Notes under the pieces: generated by a model | Database searches by the model: none | What the model was told of the DNA's origin: nothing | The model's input: the letters and a program-made list of their open reading frames with translations, nothing else | Part shown: positions 18,295 to 26,958 of the stretch, one piece after another | How the letters are laid out: each line of letters starts with the position of its first letter | How positions within the stretch are numbered: position 1 is the first letter of the stretch | Assembly (NCBI RefSeq): GCF_022374895.2 | Contig: NZ_CP092423.2 | Coordinates: 248,001-312,000 of the forward strand | Length of the DNA stretch: 64,000 nt | Source: Mycobacterium lentiflavum | Lineage (GTDB): Bacteria; Actinomycetota; Actinomycetes; Mycobacteriales; Mycobacteriaceae | Direction: 5' to 3' | Program-made: the position numbers and the translations under genes

Positions 18295-19065
18295 ATGAAT
18301 CGGCCCAACCAAACCGACGCCAGCGCTCTTGCCGGCAGCACCGCCATCGTGACCGGGGCGAGCCGAGGGTTCGGTCGCGCCATCGCTGCCGCGCTGACCG
18401 AGGTCGGCGCCGAGGTGGTCGGCGTCGCACGCACGGCCGCGCTGCTCGACGAGGTTCGCGGGCAGCTCGGCGATGCCTTCGTCCCGGTGGTCGCCGACGC
18501 CGCCGATCCGGCCACGGCGAGTGTGCTGATCGACAAGTACACCCCGCGCACCCTGGTGTTGTGCGCCGGGTCTGCGCCGCAGATGAGACCGGTGCAGGAG
18601 CACAGCTGGGAAACCTTTAGCGCCAACTGGAATGTGGATGTCGCACAAGCGTTTCACTGGACTCGTTACGCGCTGGCGCGCCCACTGGCGCCGGGCAGCT
18701 CGGTCATCCTGATGTCCAGCGGCGCCGCGGTCAACGGGTCGCCACTGTCGGGCGGATACGCCGGTGCGAAGTCGACCGTGAAATTCATCGGCAGCTATGC
18801 GGCCGGGGAGTCGGACCGGGCCGGGCTGGGGATCACCTTCGTCTCGGTGCTGCCGCGCCTGACCGCGGCCACCGAGCTGGGGGCCAAAGCCGCGGCGGCC
18901 TATGCCGAGCGGCAGGGCGTCGATCTCGACACCTTCGTCGCGTCGACCGGACCCGCGCTGACCGCCGAACTGGTCGGCACGTCGGTGTTGGCGATCGCCG
19001 GTGCCGAGCCCGGACAGCACGGCGCCTATCTGCTCACGGCGTCGGGCCTGTCGTCTTTGTCCTGA
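18295..19065 (+). CDS. short-chain dehydrogenase/reductase in sigma-factor module
   Basis: The protein has 256 residues from the ATG at 18295, which follows GGAAGCGAG at a proper distance; in-frame ATGs at 18238 and 18277 are alternatives. The cofactor loop VTGASRGFGRA, the CAG motif (LVLCAGSAP) and GYAGAKST (catalytic Tyr and Lys) are visible. The gene lies divergently from the ECF sigma gene and 26 bp before the DUF899 gene. Confidence 0.85.
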   Translation: MNRPNQTDASALAGSTAIVTGASRGFGRAIAAALTEVGAEVVGVARTAALLDEVRGQLGDAFVPVVADAADPATASVLIDKYTPRTLVLCAGSAPQMRPVQEHSWETFSANWNVDVAQAFHWTRYALARPLAPGSSVILMSSGAAVNGSPLSGGYAGAKSTVKFIGSYAAGESDRAGLGITFVSVLPRLTAATELGAKAAAAYAERQGVDLDTFVASTGPALTAELVGTSVLAIAGAEPGQHGAYLLTASGLSSLS

Positions 19066-19091
19066 CACCAAATCGAAAGGCGGACAACGCA

Positions 19092-19895
19092 ATGGACACA
19101 CCACCGATCGTGTCGGCCCAGGAGTGGGAGGCCGAGCGTCAGCGACTGCTGGTCAAGGAGAAGGAGGTGCTGCGGGCCCACGATGCGCTGGCGGCCATGC
19201 GCCGGCGCATGCCTTGGCTGGCCGTGGACCAGCAGTACGAATTCGAGGGGCCCGACGGCACGGTGAACTTGCTGGGGCTCTTCGCAGGCCGGCGTCAGCT
19301 GATCGTCTATCGCGCCTTCTTCGGACCCGACATCCACGGTTGGCCCGACCACGCCTGCCGCGGCTGCTCGATGATCGCCGACCATATCGGGAACCTTGCT
19401 CATCTCAACGCGCGCGACACCACCCTGGTGTTCGCGTCGCGCGCGCCGCAGCCCGACATCGAGCGGCTCAAGGCGCGGATGGGCTGGCAGATGCCGTGGT
19501 ACACGATCACCGACACCTTCGGTGCTCGTTTCGACGTCGACTTCGGCGTGCACGAGTGGCACGGCACGAACGCATTCATTCATGACGGCGACCGGGTCTG
19601 GCGAACCTACTTCATCAACAACCGGGGCGACGAGGTCCTGGGCAACACGTGGAGCTTCCTGGACATGACGGCGCTCGGGCGTCAGGAGGACTGGGAGGAT
19701 TCGCCGCCGGGTTACCCGCAGTCGGCACCGTATGAGTGGTGGGATTGGCACGACGCGTACGGCCAGCACGAGCCGTCGCGATGGTTCGGCGAACCCGACC
19801 CGGACGATCCGAACGACCAGCGGCCGCCACGCGTCGACCGAACCGCGTCGCCTAATTGCCCAGAATTAGGTGCGAATAACACGAATGCGCGGTAG
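19092..19895 (+). CDS. DUF899 thioredoxin-like protein
   Basis: The protein has 267 residues. The family signature is clear: EWEAERQRLLVKEKEVLRAHDALAAMRR starting near residue 10, then YEFEGPDGTVNLLGLFAGRRQLIVYRAFFGPD. The segment HACRGCSMIADHIGNLAHLNARDT follows near residue 90 with a CxxC pair, and later HEWHGTNAFIHDGDRVWRTYF. DUF899 proteins have a thioredoxin-like fold of unknown reaction. It is probably co-transcribed with the SDR under the divergent sigma factor. The stop lies inside a terminator-like hairpin. Confidence 0.9.
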   Translation: MDTPPIVSAQEWEAERQRLLVKEKEVLRAHDALAAMRRRMPWLAVDQQYEFEGPDGTVNLLGLFAGRRQLIVYRAFFGPDIHGWPDHACRGCSMIADHIGNLAHLNARDTTLVFASRAPQPDIERLKARMGWQMPWYTITDTFGARFDVDFGVHEWHGTNAFIHDGDRVWRTYFINNRGDEVLGNTWSFLDMTALGRQEDWEDSPPGYPQSAPYEWWDWHDAYGQHEPSRWFGEPDPDDPNDQRPPRVDRTASPNCPELGANNTNAR

Positions 19896-19919
19896 CCGTC
19901 CAACGGCTACTCGCGCATT
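19884..19919. terminator. bidirectional terminator-like hairpin
   Basis: The outer arms AATGCGCG and CGCGCATT enclose a second perfect pair, TAGCCGT and ACGGCTA, with a 3-base loop. It contains the DUF899 stop codon and faces the convergent small gene at 19943, so it can serve both strands. No long U tract follows. Confidence 0.6.
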
Positions 19920-19942
19920 ATCTCCCGACGCGTGAATTCGTT

Positions 19943-20176
19943 CTACAAAATTCGGTGGTGCGCCCTGTCGACCTGGTATCCGACCGGAAACGACTTCTCG
20001 ATGACCTGCAGCTGATGGTCCACCCGGGACTCCAGTTCGAGAACGACACAGCTATCGCCGAGGGATTTTGATTCGAGAACAATGTACCGCTGGCCACAAT
20101 CGATGATCGGGTCGCCCGAGTGCAATTTCTCGACCGCAACCGACTCCGGAGTTGCATCTGCCTCCATCCATGACAC
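19943..20176 (-). CDS. small hypothetical protein (77 residues)
   Basis: A GTG at 20176 opens a 77-codon frame; an in-frame ATG at 20167 is an alternative. The product is acidic and soluble (VAVEKLHSGDPIIDCGQRYIVL, ending DRAHHRIL), with alternating hydrophobic residues suggesting a small beta-rich fold. I recognise no family. It is flanked by a hairpin at its 3' end and lies just after the NTF2-like gene on the same strand, possibly in one transcript. Confidence 0.5.
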   Translation of the reverse strand: MSWMEADATPESVAVEKLHSGDPIIDCGQRYIVLESKSLGDSCVVLELESRVDHQLQVIEKSFPVGYQVDRAHHRIL

Positions 20177-20207
20177 GTTAGGTCAATTCCGCGAATCAGG
20201 GAATAGA

Positions 20208-20585
20208 TCACTCCTGGGCGCTGTCGGCGTGGCGCTGCTTGAAAAAAACGCTGACCCGCGAGATCAGGCCGTCGCCGTCTTGCTCGAACAGGATGCACTC
20301 GGGCCACGTCGTCGCAACGCCATCGATCTCGAATGCCTCGGACAGCTCGGCATACGACACCCGGGAGTCGACGTGCGAGACCCGCTGCACGTGTAACCGA
20401 TGGCCCTGGAGATTGGTGCATACCTTGCGCAGGTAGGCGACGTAGTGCGCTTTGCCCTCGATGACATCGCAGAACGGACCCTCCCGGGTTAGTCCTTCGT
20501 CGGCGATGGTGTCGGCCAGGCCCTCCCAATCGTGAGCGGCCAGGCATTCCAGGTAGCGCTCGACCACGTGACCTTGCGTGCCCAT
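20208..20585 (-). CDS. SnoaL/NTF2-like small protein
   Basis: The protein has 125 residues from the ATG at 20585, which has GGAGG six bases upstream. The pattern VVERYLECLAAHDWEGLADTIADEGLTREGPFCDVIEGKAHY is typical of SnoaL-like nuclear-transport-factor-2 folds, which act as small isomerases, cyclases or ligand-binding proteins. It is divergent from the SRPBCC gene at 20651, with only 65 bp between them. Confidence 0.8.
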   Translation of the reverse strand: MGTQGHVVERYLECLAAHDWEGLADTIADEGLTREGPFCDVIEGKAHYVAYLRKVCTNLQGHRLHVQRVSHVDSRVSYAELSEAFEIDGVATTWPECILFEQDGDGLISRVSVFFKQRHADSAQE

Positions 20586-20650
20586 GTCGCCTCCACTCGC
20601 TTCTGGGTCCACGGTAAGCGCCCCGCGGGGGCAGGGCTAGGTTCTTCGGT

Positions 20651-21136
20651 ATGAGTTTGTGGACCGCGCACTCCGAACACGCGCTGTCAGAAGATGTGCC
20701 CGCCCCGCCGGATGCGGTGCGCGACTTCTACGTGGATTTGCACAACATCAAACTCGTGCACCCGCTGATCGTGTCGGTGGAGTCACTCGAGCACAGCGAA
20801 ACGCCGGATGGCTACCGGCAGAGCTACCGGGTGGTCGATCGAATTCCGTTGGGCCCCTTCATCAAGGAGATTACTTACCAGGCGTGCCTGCACGTCCGCC
20901 ACAGCGGCTACGTGCTCACCGAGGCCGATCAATCCCCGGGGGTGCGCCTGCGCGGAATGGTGAGCTTCGAGCCGATCCAGGAGCCGATAGTCGGCACCCG
21001 GCTCACCGAGCGGATCCGCATTTCCGCGCCCCGGTTACTGGCCCCGATCACCCGGAGCGAGGGGGTCAAGGCACACATCAAGATGCTGGCCGGCATCCGG
21101 GAGCATTTCGAATCCGCCCGAGCGACGGAGGGTTAG
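20651..21136 (+). CDS. SRPBCC (polyketide cyclase/START-like) family protein
   Basis: The protein has 161 residues. An N-terminal EHALSEDVPAPPDAVRDFYVDLHNIKLVHPLI segment (about residues 9-40) and a C-terminal amphipathic helix (AHIKMLAGIREHFESARA) fit the helix-grip SRPBCC fold, which binds hydrophobic ligands. No catalytic residues can be named. It ends in a 4-bp overlap with the convergent alcohol dehydrogenase gene. Confidence 0.75.
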   Translation: MSLWTAHSEHALSEDVPAPPDAVRDFYVDLHNIKLVHPLIVSVESLEHSETPDGYRQSYRVVDRIPLGPFIKEITYQACLHVRHSGYVLTEADQSPGVRLRGMVSFEPIQEPIVGTRLTERIRISAPRLLAPITRSEGVKAHIKMLAGIREHFESARATEG

Positions 21137-22293
21137 ACGCCGGCGAAATCGATCACGCCGCGAATGTTGCGGCCCTCCCGGAGGTCCGCCATCGCCTCGT
21201 TGATCTGGTCAAGCTGATAGTGGTGGGTGACCAGTTCGTCGAGCTTCACCGCGCCCGCCTGGTACATCGACAGCAGCATCGGCACACTGGTGCGCGGATT
21301 CATTCCGCCGTACAGCGCTCCCTTGAGTTGTTTGGCCGACAGCACCATCTCCTGCAGGACCAGCGGAACCATCGCCTCCGTGTACGGGGTGATGCCGGTG
21401 ACCACGCAGGTCCCACCCTTGCGAAGCAGCCTCATGGCCTTGGGGATCAAATCCACGTGCAGAACACCGGGGGTCAAGACGACGCGGTCGGCCATCACGC
21501 CGGCGGTGATGTCCCCCACCAGGGGCGTGGCCTCCTCGGCGGAGGCGGCGGCATGCGTGGCACCGAAGATCTTCGCCGAATCCCGCTTGTATTCAACCGG
21601 ATCCACCGCGACGACATATTTCGCGCCGGCGGCGCGCGCTCCCTGCAGGGCGTTCATCCCGACGCCGCCGGTGCCGATGACTACCACCGTGTCACCGGGT
21701 TCGGTACCGGCCGTCACCGTCGCGGAGCCCCAACCGGTGCTGACGCCGCACGAGACGAGCGAGGCGGCATGGAACGGGACCGTGTCGCCGATCTTGATGA
21801 CGGATCTTTCCGTCAGGACCGCGTACTCGGCGAATGTGCCGAGTTGACCGTAGGCCATCAGGTTTTCGTCGCCGAGATGCCGGCGGCACGTTCCGTCGGT
21901 CGGCATCTCTCGGGAGAACAGACTTGCGCCGGCATCGCAGATATAGCTCTGCCCGTTCACGCAAAACCGGCAATCGCCGCATGCGGGAATGAAGGACATC
22001 GCCACCCGATCACCCGGCCGCACCGTCGTGACGCCCGGCCCGACTTCTTCGACGACGCCAGCGCCCTCATGACCGCCGATCATCGGGAACCAGTCTGGCT
22101 CAGGGATACCCGTCGCGGCCCGCACCTCGGCAGTCGGCAACACGTCGCCGGTGTACAGATGGTCATCGGAGTGGCAGATTCCGGCGACGGCCATTTGCAC
22201 CAGGACCTCACCCGCGTGCGGCGGATCAAGCTCAATCTCGCGGATCTCCCAGTCCTGGCCGACCCCGCGAATCACAGCGGCACGACACTTCAT
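21133..22293 (-). CDS. NDMA-type zinc-dependent alcohol dehydrogenase
   Basis: The protein has 386 residues from the ATG at 22293, with AAGGAGG upstream. It is a class III-like zinc ADH: the catalytic-zinc segment GICHSDDH (near residue 37), GGHEGAGVVEEVGPGV, the structural-zinc cluster CGDCRFCVNGQSYIC (near 105-120), and the Rossmann motif GTGGVGMNALQGA (near 205). The overall look is that of the mycobacterial N,N-dimethyl-4-nitrosoaniline-dependent ADH group, which holds NAD(H) tightly and works with dedicated redox partners. It is the last gene of the leftward catabolic operon, 44 bp after a fadD. Confidence 0.9.
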   Translation of the reverse strand: MKCRAAVIRGVGQDWEIREIELDPPHAGEVLVQMAVAGICHSDDHLYTGDVLPTAEVRAATGIPEPDWFPMIGGHEGAGVVEEVGPGVTTVRPGDRVAMSFIPACGDCRFCVNGQSYICDAGASLFSREMPTDGTCRRHLGDENLMAYGQLGTFAEYAVLTERSVIKIGDTVPFHAASLVSCGVSTGWGSATVTAGTEPGDTVVVIGTGGVGMNALQGARAAGAKYVVAVDPVEYKRDSAKIFGATHAAASAEEATPLVGDITAGVMADRVVLTPGVLHVDLIPKAMRLLRKGGTCVVTGITPYTEAMVPLVLQEMVLSAKQLKGALYGGMNPRTSVPMLLSMYQAGAVKLDELVTHHYQLDQINEAMADLREGRNIRGVIDFAGV

Positions 22294-22337
22294 TGCGACC
22301 TCCTTGATCTCTGATCTCTCCGGCATCCGCAGCGGGC

Positions 22338-23813
22338 TCATTGCGCCAAGCTGGCGCGCAGTTCCCGCTTGAGCACCTTGCCGTAGCTGTTTTTCGGTAG
22401 CTCGTCGACGAATTCGTAACGCTTGGGCCGCTTAAAGCGGGCAATGCGCCGCAACAGATGCGCGTCCAAGGCCGCGGGGTCGACCGCGCCGACGATGAAC
22501 GCAACAACCACCTCACCCCACTCGGCATCGGGTGCTCCGACCACGCACGCCTCCGCGACGCCGGGGTGCTCGAGCAGCACCTCCTCCACCTCGCGGGGGT
22601 AGATGTTGCTTCCGCCGCTGATGACAACATCTTTCGATCGATCGCGCAGCGTCAGAAAGCCGCGCGCGTCGAACGAACCCATGTCACCGGTGTAGAGCCA
22701 GCCGTCTTTGAGTGTGGCGTCGGTCGCCACGGGATTTCGCCAGTAACCGGACATGACCGCGTCGCCGCGGCACACGATTTCGCCGACCTCGCCGACGGAC
22801 ACCGGGTGGCCGTCCGCGTGCAGCACCGCGACCTCCATCCCCGACCGCGCATAACCGACCGAACCCAGAACCGCGTCGTCGTCGGATTCGTGGTCGGCCG
22901 CGCGCAACCCGGTGATGGTCATCGGGGACTCGCCCTGCCCATAGATCTGGGCGAAGATCGGGCCGAACGCCGTGATCGCCCTGCGCAGGCTCTCGACGTA
23001 CATGGGCCCGCCGCCGTAAACGATCATCTTGAGATTGGCCGGACGGCCGCGGCCCGTATCGACCAGCCGTTGCACCATCGTCGGAGCCAGAAATGCCCTG
23101 GCGGCCGGGTGATGCTCGCACAGATCGAGGAACTCGTCGGGATCGAACGCCCCGGATTCGGGCACCACCTGGCGGGCGGCGCGCAGCACATACGGCAGGA
23201 CGTAAAGCCCGGAGCCGTGCGACATCGGCGCCGCGTGCACAAGGCTGCAGTCCCGGTCGACCGCGTCGATGTCGGCGAGGTGGGCGACGGTCATCGCCGT
23301 GAGGTTGCGGTGCGACAGCATCGCGCCCTTGGATCGGCCGGTGGTGCCGCTGGTGTAGAACAGCCACGCCAATGCGGCCGGATCGGTGCGCGGCGGCGGC
23401 GCCGACGGGGCGGCATCGAGCCGCCGTGAATAGTCCTCGGACGCAATGATTTCCGTACACGTCGTGGTGATCGGGGCGAGATCGGCGCCGATCTTGGTGG
23501 AGGCGAACACCTGCGCGGCGCCCGCATCCTCGAGGATCTGCGCTATTTCAAGGGGATGCAGCTTGAAGTTGATCGGGACGACGACGCATTCGGCGGCCCA
23601 GATCGCGAACATCAATTCGATGATCTCCGGGCAGTTGTGCGTCGCGATCGCTATACGCGCATCCGCACCGTGCTGCTGCCGGATCGACGCCGCCAGCCGT
23701 AACACCCGGTCGCGCAACTCAATCCACGTGCATACTTCGCGGTTCCCGCGATACACGGCGCCGCAATCGGGGAACCGGCTGGCGGCCTGCTCGAGCAGCG
23801 CGAACAGGTTCAT
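22338..23813 (-). CDS. FadD-type acyl-CoA synthetase
   Basis: The protein has 491 residues. The ATG at 23813 overlaps the SDR stop (ATGA) and is preferred over upstream in-frame starts that lie inside the SDR gene. The adenylation motifs are P-loop [18 protein letters not shown] (near residue 155), YGQGESPMT (near 295), [13 protein letters not shown] (near 375) and the Lys in [11 protein letters not shown] at the C-terminus. It likely activates a carboxylic acid formed by the locus. Confidence 0.9.
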   Translation of the reverse strand: MNLFALLEQAASRFPDCGAVYRGNREVCTWIELRDRVLRLAASIRQQHGADARIAIATHNCPEIIELMFAIWAAECVVVPINFKLHPLEIAQILEDAGAAQVFASTKIGADLAPITTTCTEIIASEDYSRRLDAAPSAPPPRTDPAALAWLFYTSGTTGRSKGAMLSHRNLTAMTVAHLADIDAVDRDCSLVHAAPMSHGSGLYVLPYVLRAARQVVPESGAFDPDEFLDLCEHHPAARAFLAPTMVQRLVDTGRGRPANLKMIVYGGGPMYVESLRRAITAFGPIFAQIYGQGESPMTITGLRAADHESDDDAVLGSVGYARSGMEVAVLHADGHPVSVGEVGEIVCRGDAVMSGYWRNPVATDATLKDGWLYTGDMGSFDARGFLTLRDRSKDVVISGGSNIYPREVEEVLLEHPGVAEACVVGAPDAEWGEVVVAFIVGAVDPAALDAHLLRRIARFKRPKRYEFVDELPKNSYGKVLKRELRASLAQ

Positions 23814-24583
23814 TGCTCGATCCACCGTGATTCCAGCGCGAAGTCCGACAGATACTTCGTCGAACTCCATCCGCCGTCCACGACGATCGTTTGGCCGTTG
23901 ATGAAACTTCCGCCCGGCGAGCACAGGAAGGCCACGGTGCTGGCTATGTCGTCGATGCGACCCAACCGCTGATGCGGAGTCATCTCGGTGTTGATTTTGC
24001 GGAACCGCTCGTCCTCCAAGCGCCTCTCGACCATCGGCGTCACCGTCACCCCGGGTGCGACGGCGTTGCAGCGGATGCCGGACGCGCCGTACTGGCAGGC
24101 GATGTGGGTGGTCAGTGCGGTCAGCCCGCCCTTGGCGGCGGAGTAGGCGCCGCCGCGCAGGCCGCCGACGACGGCGAATGTCGATGTCACGTTGATGATC
24201 GCCGACCCCGGGGCCATGTGTGGCAGCACGTCGCGGGCGAGCCGAAACGGCGCCCGCAACATCAAACCCAAGAAGTAGTCCAGGGTTTCATCGTCGGTCT
24301 CGTGCAGCGGTTTGGGGCTGCCCACTCCGGCATTGTTGATCAGGAAGTCGATGTGGCCCCAGCGCTGCACCGCGAGATCCACGATGCGTCGCGGCGCGTC
24401 ATCGTCGGTCAAGTCGACCGCGAGCGTCGCGACGCGATCCGAATCGTCGATCGCACTCTCGAGTTCGGCGAGCCGATCTGGGTCGCGGCCCGTTCCCAGA
24501 ATCGCCATGCCCATCTCGGCGAGTCTTGTCGCGCAGCCCAAGCCGATACCGCTGCTGGCTCCCGTGACGATCGCGACCTGCAT
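23810..24583 (-). CDS. short-chain dehydrogenase/reductase
   Basis: The protein has 257 residues. The motifs are [11 protein letters not shown] (6-16), NNAGVGSP (near 88), YSAAKGG with catalytic Tyr-Lys (near 150), and a C-terminal [14 protein letters not shown] typical of FabG-like SDRs. It sits between two acyl-CoA synthetase genes in the leftward operon, one base-level junction from each, and probably oxidises a hydroxy intermediate. Confidence 0.9.
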   Translation of the reverse strand: MQVAIVTGASSGIGLGCATRLAEMGMAILGTGRDPDRLAELESAIDDSDRVATLAVDLTDDDAPRRIVDLAVQRWGHIDFLINNAGVGSPKPLHETDDETLDYFLGLMLRAPFRLARDVLPHMAPGSAIINVTSTFAVVGGLRGGAYSAAKGGLTALTTHIACQYGASGIRCNAVAPGVTVTPMVERRLEDERFRKINTEMTPHQRLGRIDDIASTVAFLCSPGGSFINGQTIVVDGGWSSTKYLSDFALESRWIEQ

Positions 24584-24584
24584 C

Positions 24585-26198
24585 TCACCCGTCCTTATTT
24601 GCGTTGGTCAAAGACGCTCGGATCTGATGCTTGAGAACCTTGCCCGCGTCGTTCTTCGGCAGGGCATCGGTGATCACGACCTGCTCTGGTGCCTTGAATT
24701 TGGCGACGCCCTTGCTCACCAGCAGCGCAAGCAGGCTCGCGACGTCCGGGGTGGCCGTCCCTTCGGGAACGATCACCGCACAGGCCCGTTCTCCGGTGCG
24801 CTCGTCGGGCAGCCCGACGACGGCGATCTCGGCGATGCCGGGGTGGTCGGCGAGCAGGTCCTCGACCTCCTTGGCCGAGATGTTCTCGCCGCTGCGGATG
24901 ATGACGTCCTTGGCCCGGCCGGTCACCACGAGGTACCGGTCGTCGGAACCGGCTGAGACCCAGCGCCCAAGGTCCCCGGTGCGGAAAAAGCCTGCGGCAT
25001 CAAAGGAGTCGGCTTGCGCGTGCCGATAACCCACCAGCATCTGCGGGCCGCGCACGCAGATTTCGCCGTCGCCGGCCGGTGCGGACTCGTGCGCGACGAT
25101 TTTGATCTCAGCGATCCCGGGTCTGCCGTCGGTGTCCGCCGCGCAGTCGACTTCGTCGTCCCCCGGAGCGCCGACCGTCGTGACGGGCACTTCCGTGCAC
25201 CCATACACCCGGGTGACCACCGCACGGTCGAAATACGCTGCGGCACGGCGGATCAGCATCGGAGATACGGATGCGCCGCCGCAGATGAAGACCTTCAAGC
25301 CGGGTAGCCGGGTGCCGGCTTGCTCGGCGGCCGACAACAGCTGCTGCAGGAATGGCGTGGCCCCGGCCATGTGGGTACATCGCTCGGCGTCCATCAGTGC
25401 GACCGCCTTCGACGGTTCCCATCGGTCCATCAGAACCGCGGTCGTTCCCAGCAGTAGCGGGCATTCGAAGGCGTATATAGAGCCACCGATATGGGCGATC
25501 GGCGACGGGACCAGGAACGTGTCGCCCGGCTCGATCATCCAGTGGTCGCGGATCTGACAGATCAGGGCGTGTATCGAATTATGGCTGTGTAGGACGCCTT
25601 TCGGGCGACTCGTGGTGCCCGAGGTGTAAAGGATCATCCGCACCGAATCGGGATCCAGCTCCGGAAGCGTCACGTCCTGCTGCTCCGCCAGCAGGGCCGC
25701 GTACGGTGTGTGTGAACCGGCGCTGCCGCGGACCACCACCACGGCCGGTGCCGGGCTCATCGCGGTCGTCACCCGGTCGAGCATCGCCGCGTAGTCATGC
25801 CCGCTGTATTGGCCAGGGACGAAAATCATTGCGGCATCGGAATCGTCGAGGATGAAACGCAGATCGTGGTCGCGCAGCGACGGCAGGATCGGGTTCACGA
25901 CCATTCCGGCCAGCGTCGCGGCCAGGTAGATGACGGCGGCCTCGTGCCAATTCGGCAGCATGAACGACACCACGCTGCCCGTCGGCATGCGCGACACCAG
26001 AGCGGTTGCCAACGCGCTGGCCTGGGTGTAGAGCGCGACACAATCCAGCCGAACGTCCTTGTCCACCAGAAGTACTCGCTGCGGCGACATTTCGGCGGCG
26101 GTGCGCAGCGAATCGGCCAGCGTGGTGTGCACCCAGAGCTCGCGGCGGTATGCCTGAAAGGCATGCGGCGTGTCCTGCGGGACCCGGGCGATCACCAC
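24585..26198 (-). CDS. FadD-type acyl-CoA synthetase (second copy in operon)
   Basis: The protein has 537 residues from a GTG four bases after the gntR stop. The motifs are [18 protein letters not shown] (near residue 195), YGCTEVPVT (near 335), [10 protein letters not shown] (near 415), [12 protein letters not shown] and the terminal [11 protein letters not shown]ys. It is clearly distinct from the other FadD of this operon (different loops around the substrate tunnel), suggesting two different acids are activated. Confidence 0.9.
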   Translation of the reverse strand: MVIARVPQDTPHAFQAYRRELWVHTTLADSLRTAAEMSPQRVLLVDKDVRLDCVALYTQASALATALVSRMPTGSVVSFMLPNWHEAAVIYLAATLAGMVVNPILPSLRDHDLRFILDDSDAAMIFVPGQYSGHDYAAMLDRVTTAMSPAPAVVVVRGSAGSHTPYAALLAEQQDVTLPELDPDSVRMILYTSGTTSRPKGVLHSHNSIHALICQIRDHWMIEPGDTFLVPSPIAHIGGSIYAFECPLLLGTTAVLMDRWEPSKAVALMDAERCTHMAGATPFLQQLLSAAEQAGTRLPGLKVFICGGASVSPMLIRRAAAYFDRAVVTRVYGCTEVPVTTVGAPGDDEVDCAADTDGRPGIAEIKIVAHESAPAGDGEICVRGPQMLVGYRHAQADSFDAAGFFRTGDLGRWVSAGSDDRYLVVTGRAKDVIIRSGENISAKEVEDLLADHPGIAEIAVVGLPDERTGERACAVIVPEGTATPDVASLLALLVSKGVAKFKAPEQVVITDALPKNDAGKVLKHQIRASLTNANKDG

Positions 26199-26202
26199 GA
26201 CC

Positions 26203-26958
26203 TCATCTCGGGGTGGCCTGACCGGTGACGCGACGCATGGTCATCGCGTACCGAAATTTCGACGACAGGTGAGTGTTGATCGTGACCTGAGCCACCTCGC
26301 CGTCCGAGGTCGTGTAGGTGCGCCGCATCTGCAGGGCGGCCGTTCCCGCTTCGACACCCAGGCCGTCGGCCAGTTCCGGCGACAGCAACACTGCCGCGAT
26401 CTCCTGATGCAACGCAGCGACGCTGACGCCGAACAGATCCTCGATCAGCGGAAAAATAGGGCCAGCATGTCGTTGCAGCAGCCTGCCGACCGCGGCGAAA
26501 CTCCGGCTGATGTAGTACTCGGTGCGGCACAGCGGCACCGACGCGCCGTCGGCCTGTCGGTAGCCCCGTACCGACAGCCACTGGGTGCCGACCTCGAGTC
26601 CGGTCGCAGCGGCCAGCTCCTCGTCGATCGTCACCATCGCGTTGGATTCGATGGTGAGTTGCGCGCCGGCCGCGAACGCGAGGAGGTCGTCGATGGACAT
26701 CGCGTCCTGTGCGTAGGAACTCGATGCCGGCCGGGGCACCACCCGGGTGCCCGCCCGCGGTCGAGACGCGACCAGGTTGTCCTCGCGCAGTCGGCGCAGC
26801 GCCTCGCGGACGGTATAGCGGCTCACCGCGAAGCGCTCACACAGTTGGTGTTCGGTCGGCAGTTGTGAGCCCACCGGATAGACGCCGTCGACGATCTCCT
26901 TGCGCAGCGTGCGTGCGATCTGCAGGTAGCGGTGGTCACCCGCGATGGCCTGGGGCAT
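26203..26958 (-). CDS. GntR/HutC-family transcriptional regulator
   Basis: The protein has 251 residues. The winged helix is at the N-terminus (GSQLPTEHQLCERFAVSRYTVREALRRLREDNLVASRPRAGTRVV, about residues 30-75), followed by a UTRA effector domain of ~150 residues ending TINTHLSSKFRYAMTMRRV. HutC-type GntR proteins bind small carboxylates, sugars or amino acids and usually repress catabolic operons. It is encoded inside the leftward arm of the locus and is the best candidate for binding the palindrome at 28708. Its ATG overlaps the beta-propeller stop. Confidence 0.92.
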   Translation of the reverse strand: MPQAIAGDHRYLQIARTLRKEIVDGVYPVGSQLPTEHQLCERFAVSRYTVREALRRLREDNLVASRPRAGTRVVPRPASSSYAQDAMSIDDLLAFAAGAQLTIESNAMVTIDEELAAATGLEVGTQWLSVRGYRQADGASVPLCRTEYYISRSFAAVGRLLQRHAGPIFPLIEDLFGVSVAALHQEIAAVLLSPELADGLGVEAGTAALQMRRTYTTSDGEVAQVTINTHLSSKFRYAMTMRRVTGQATPR

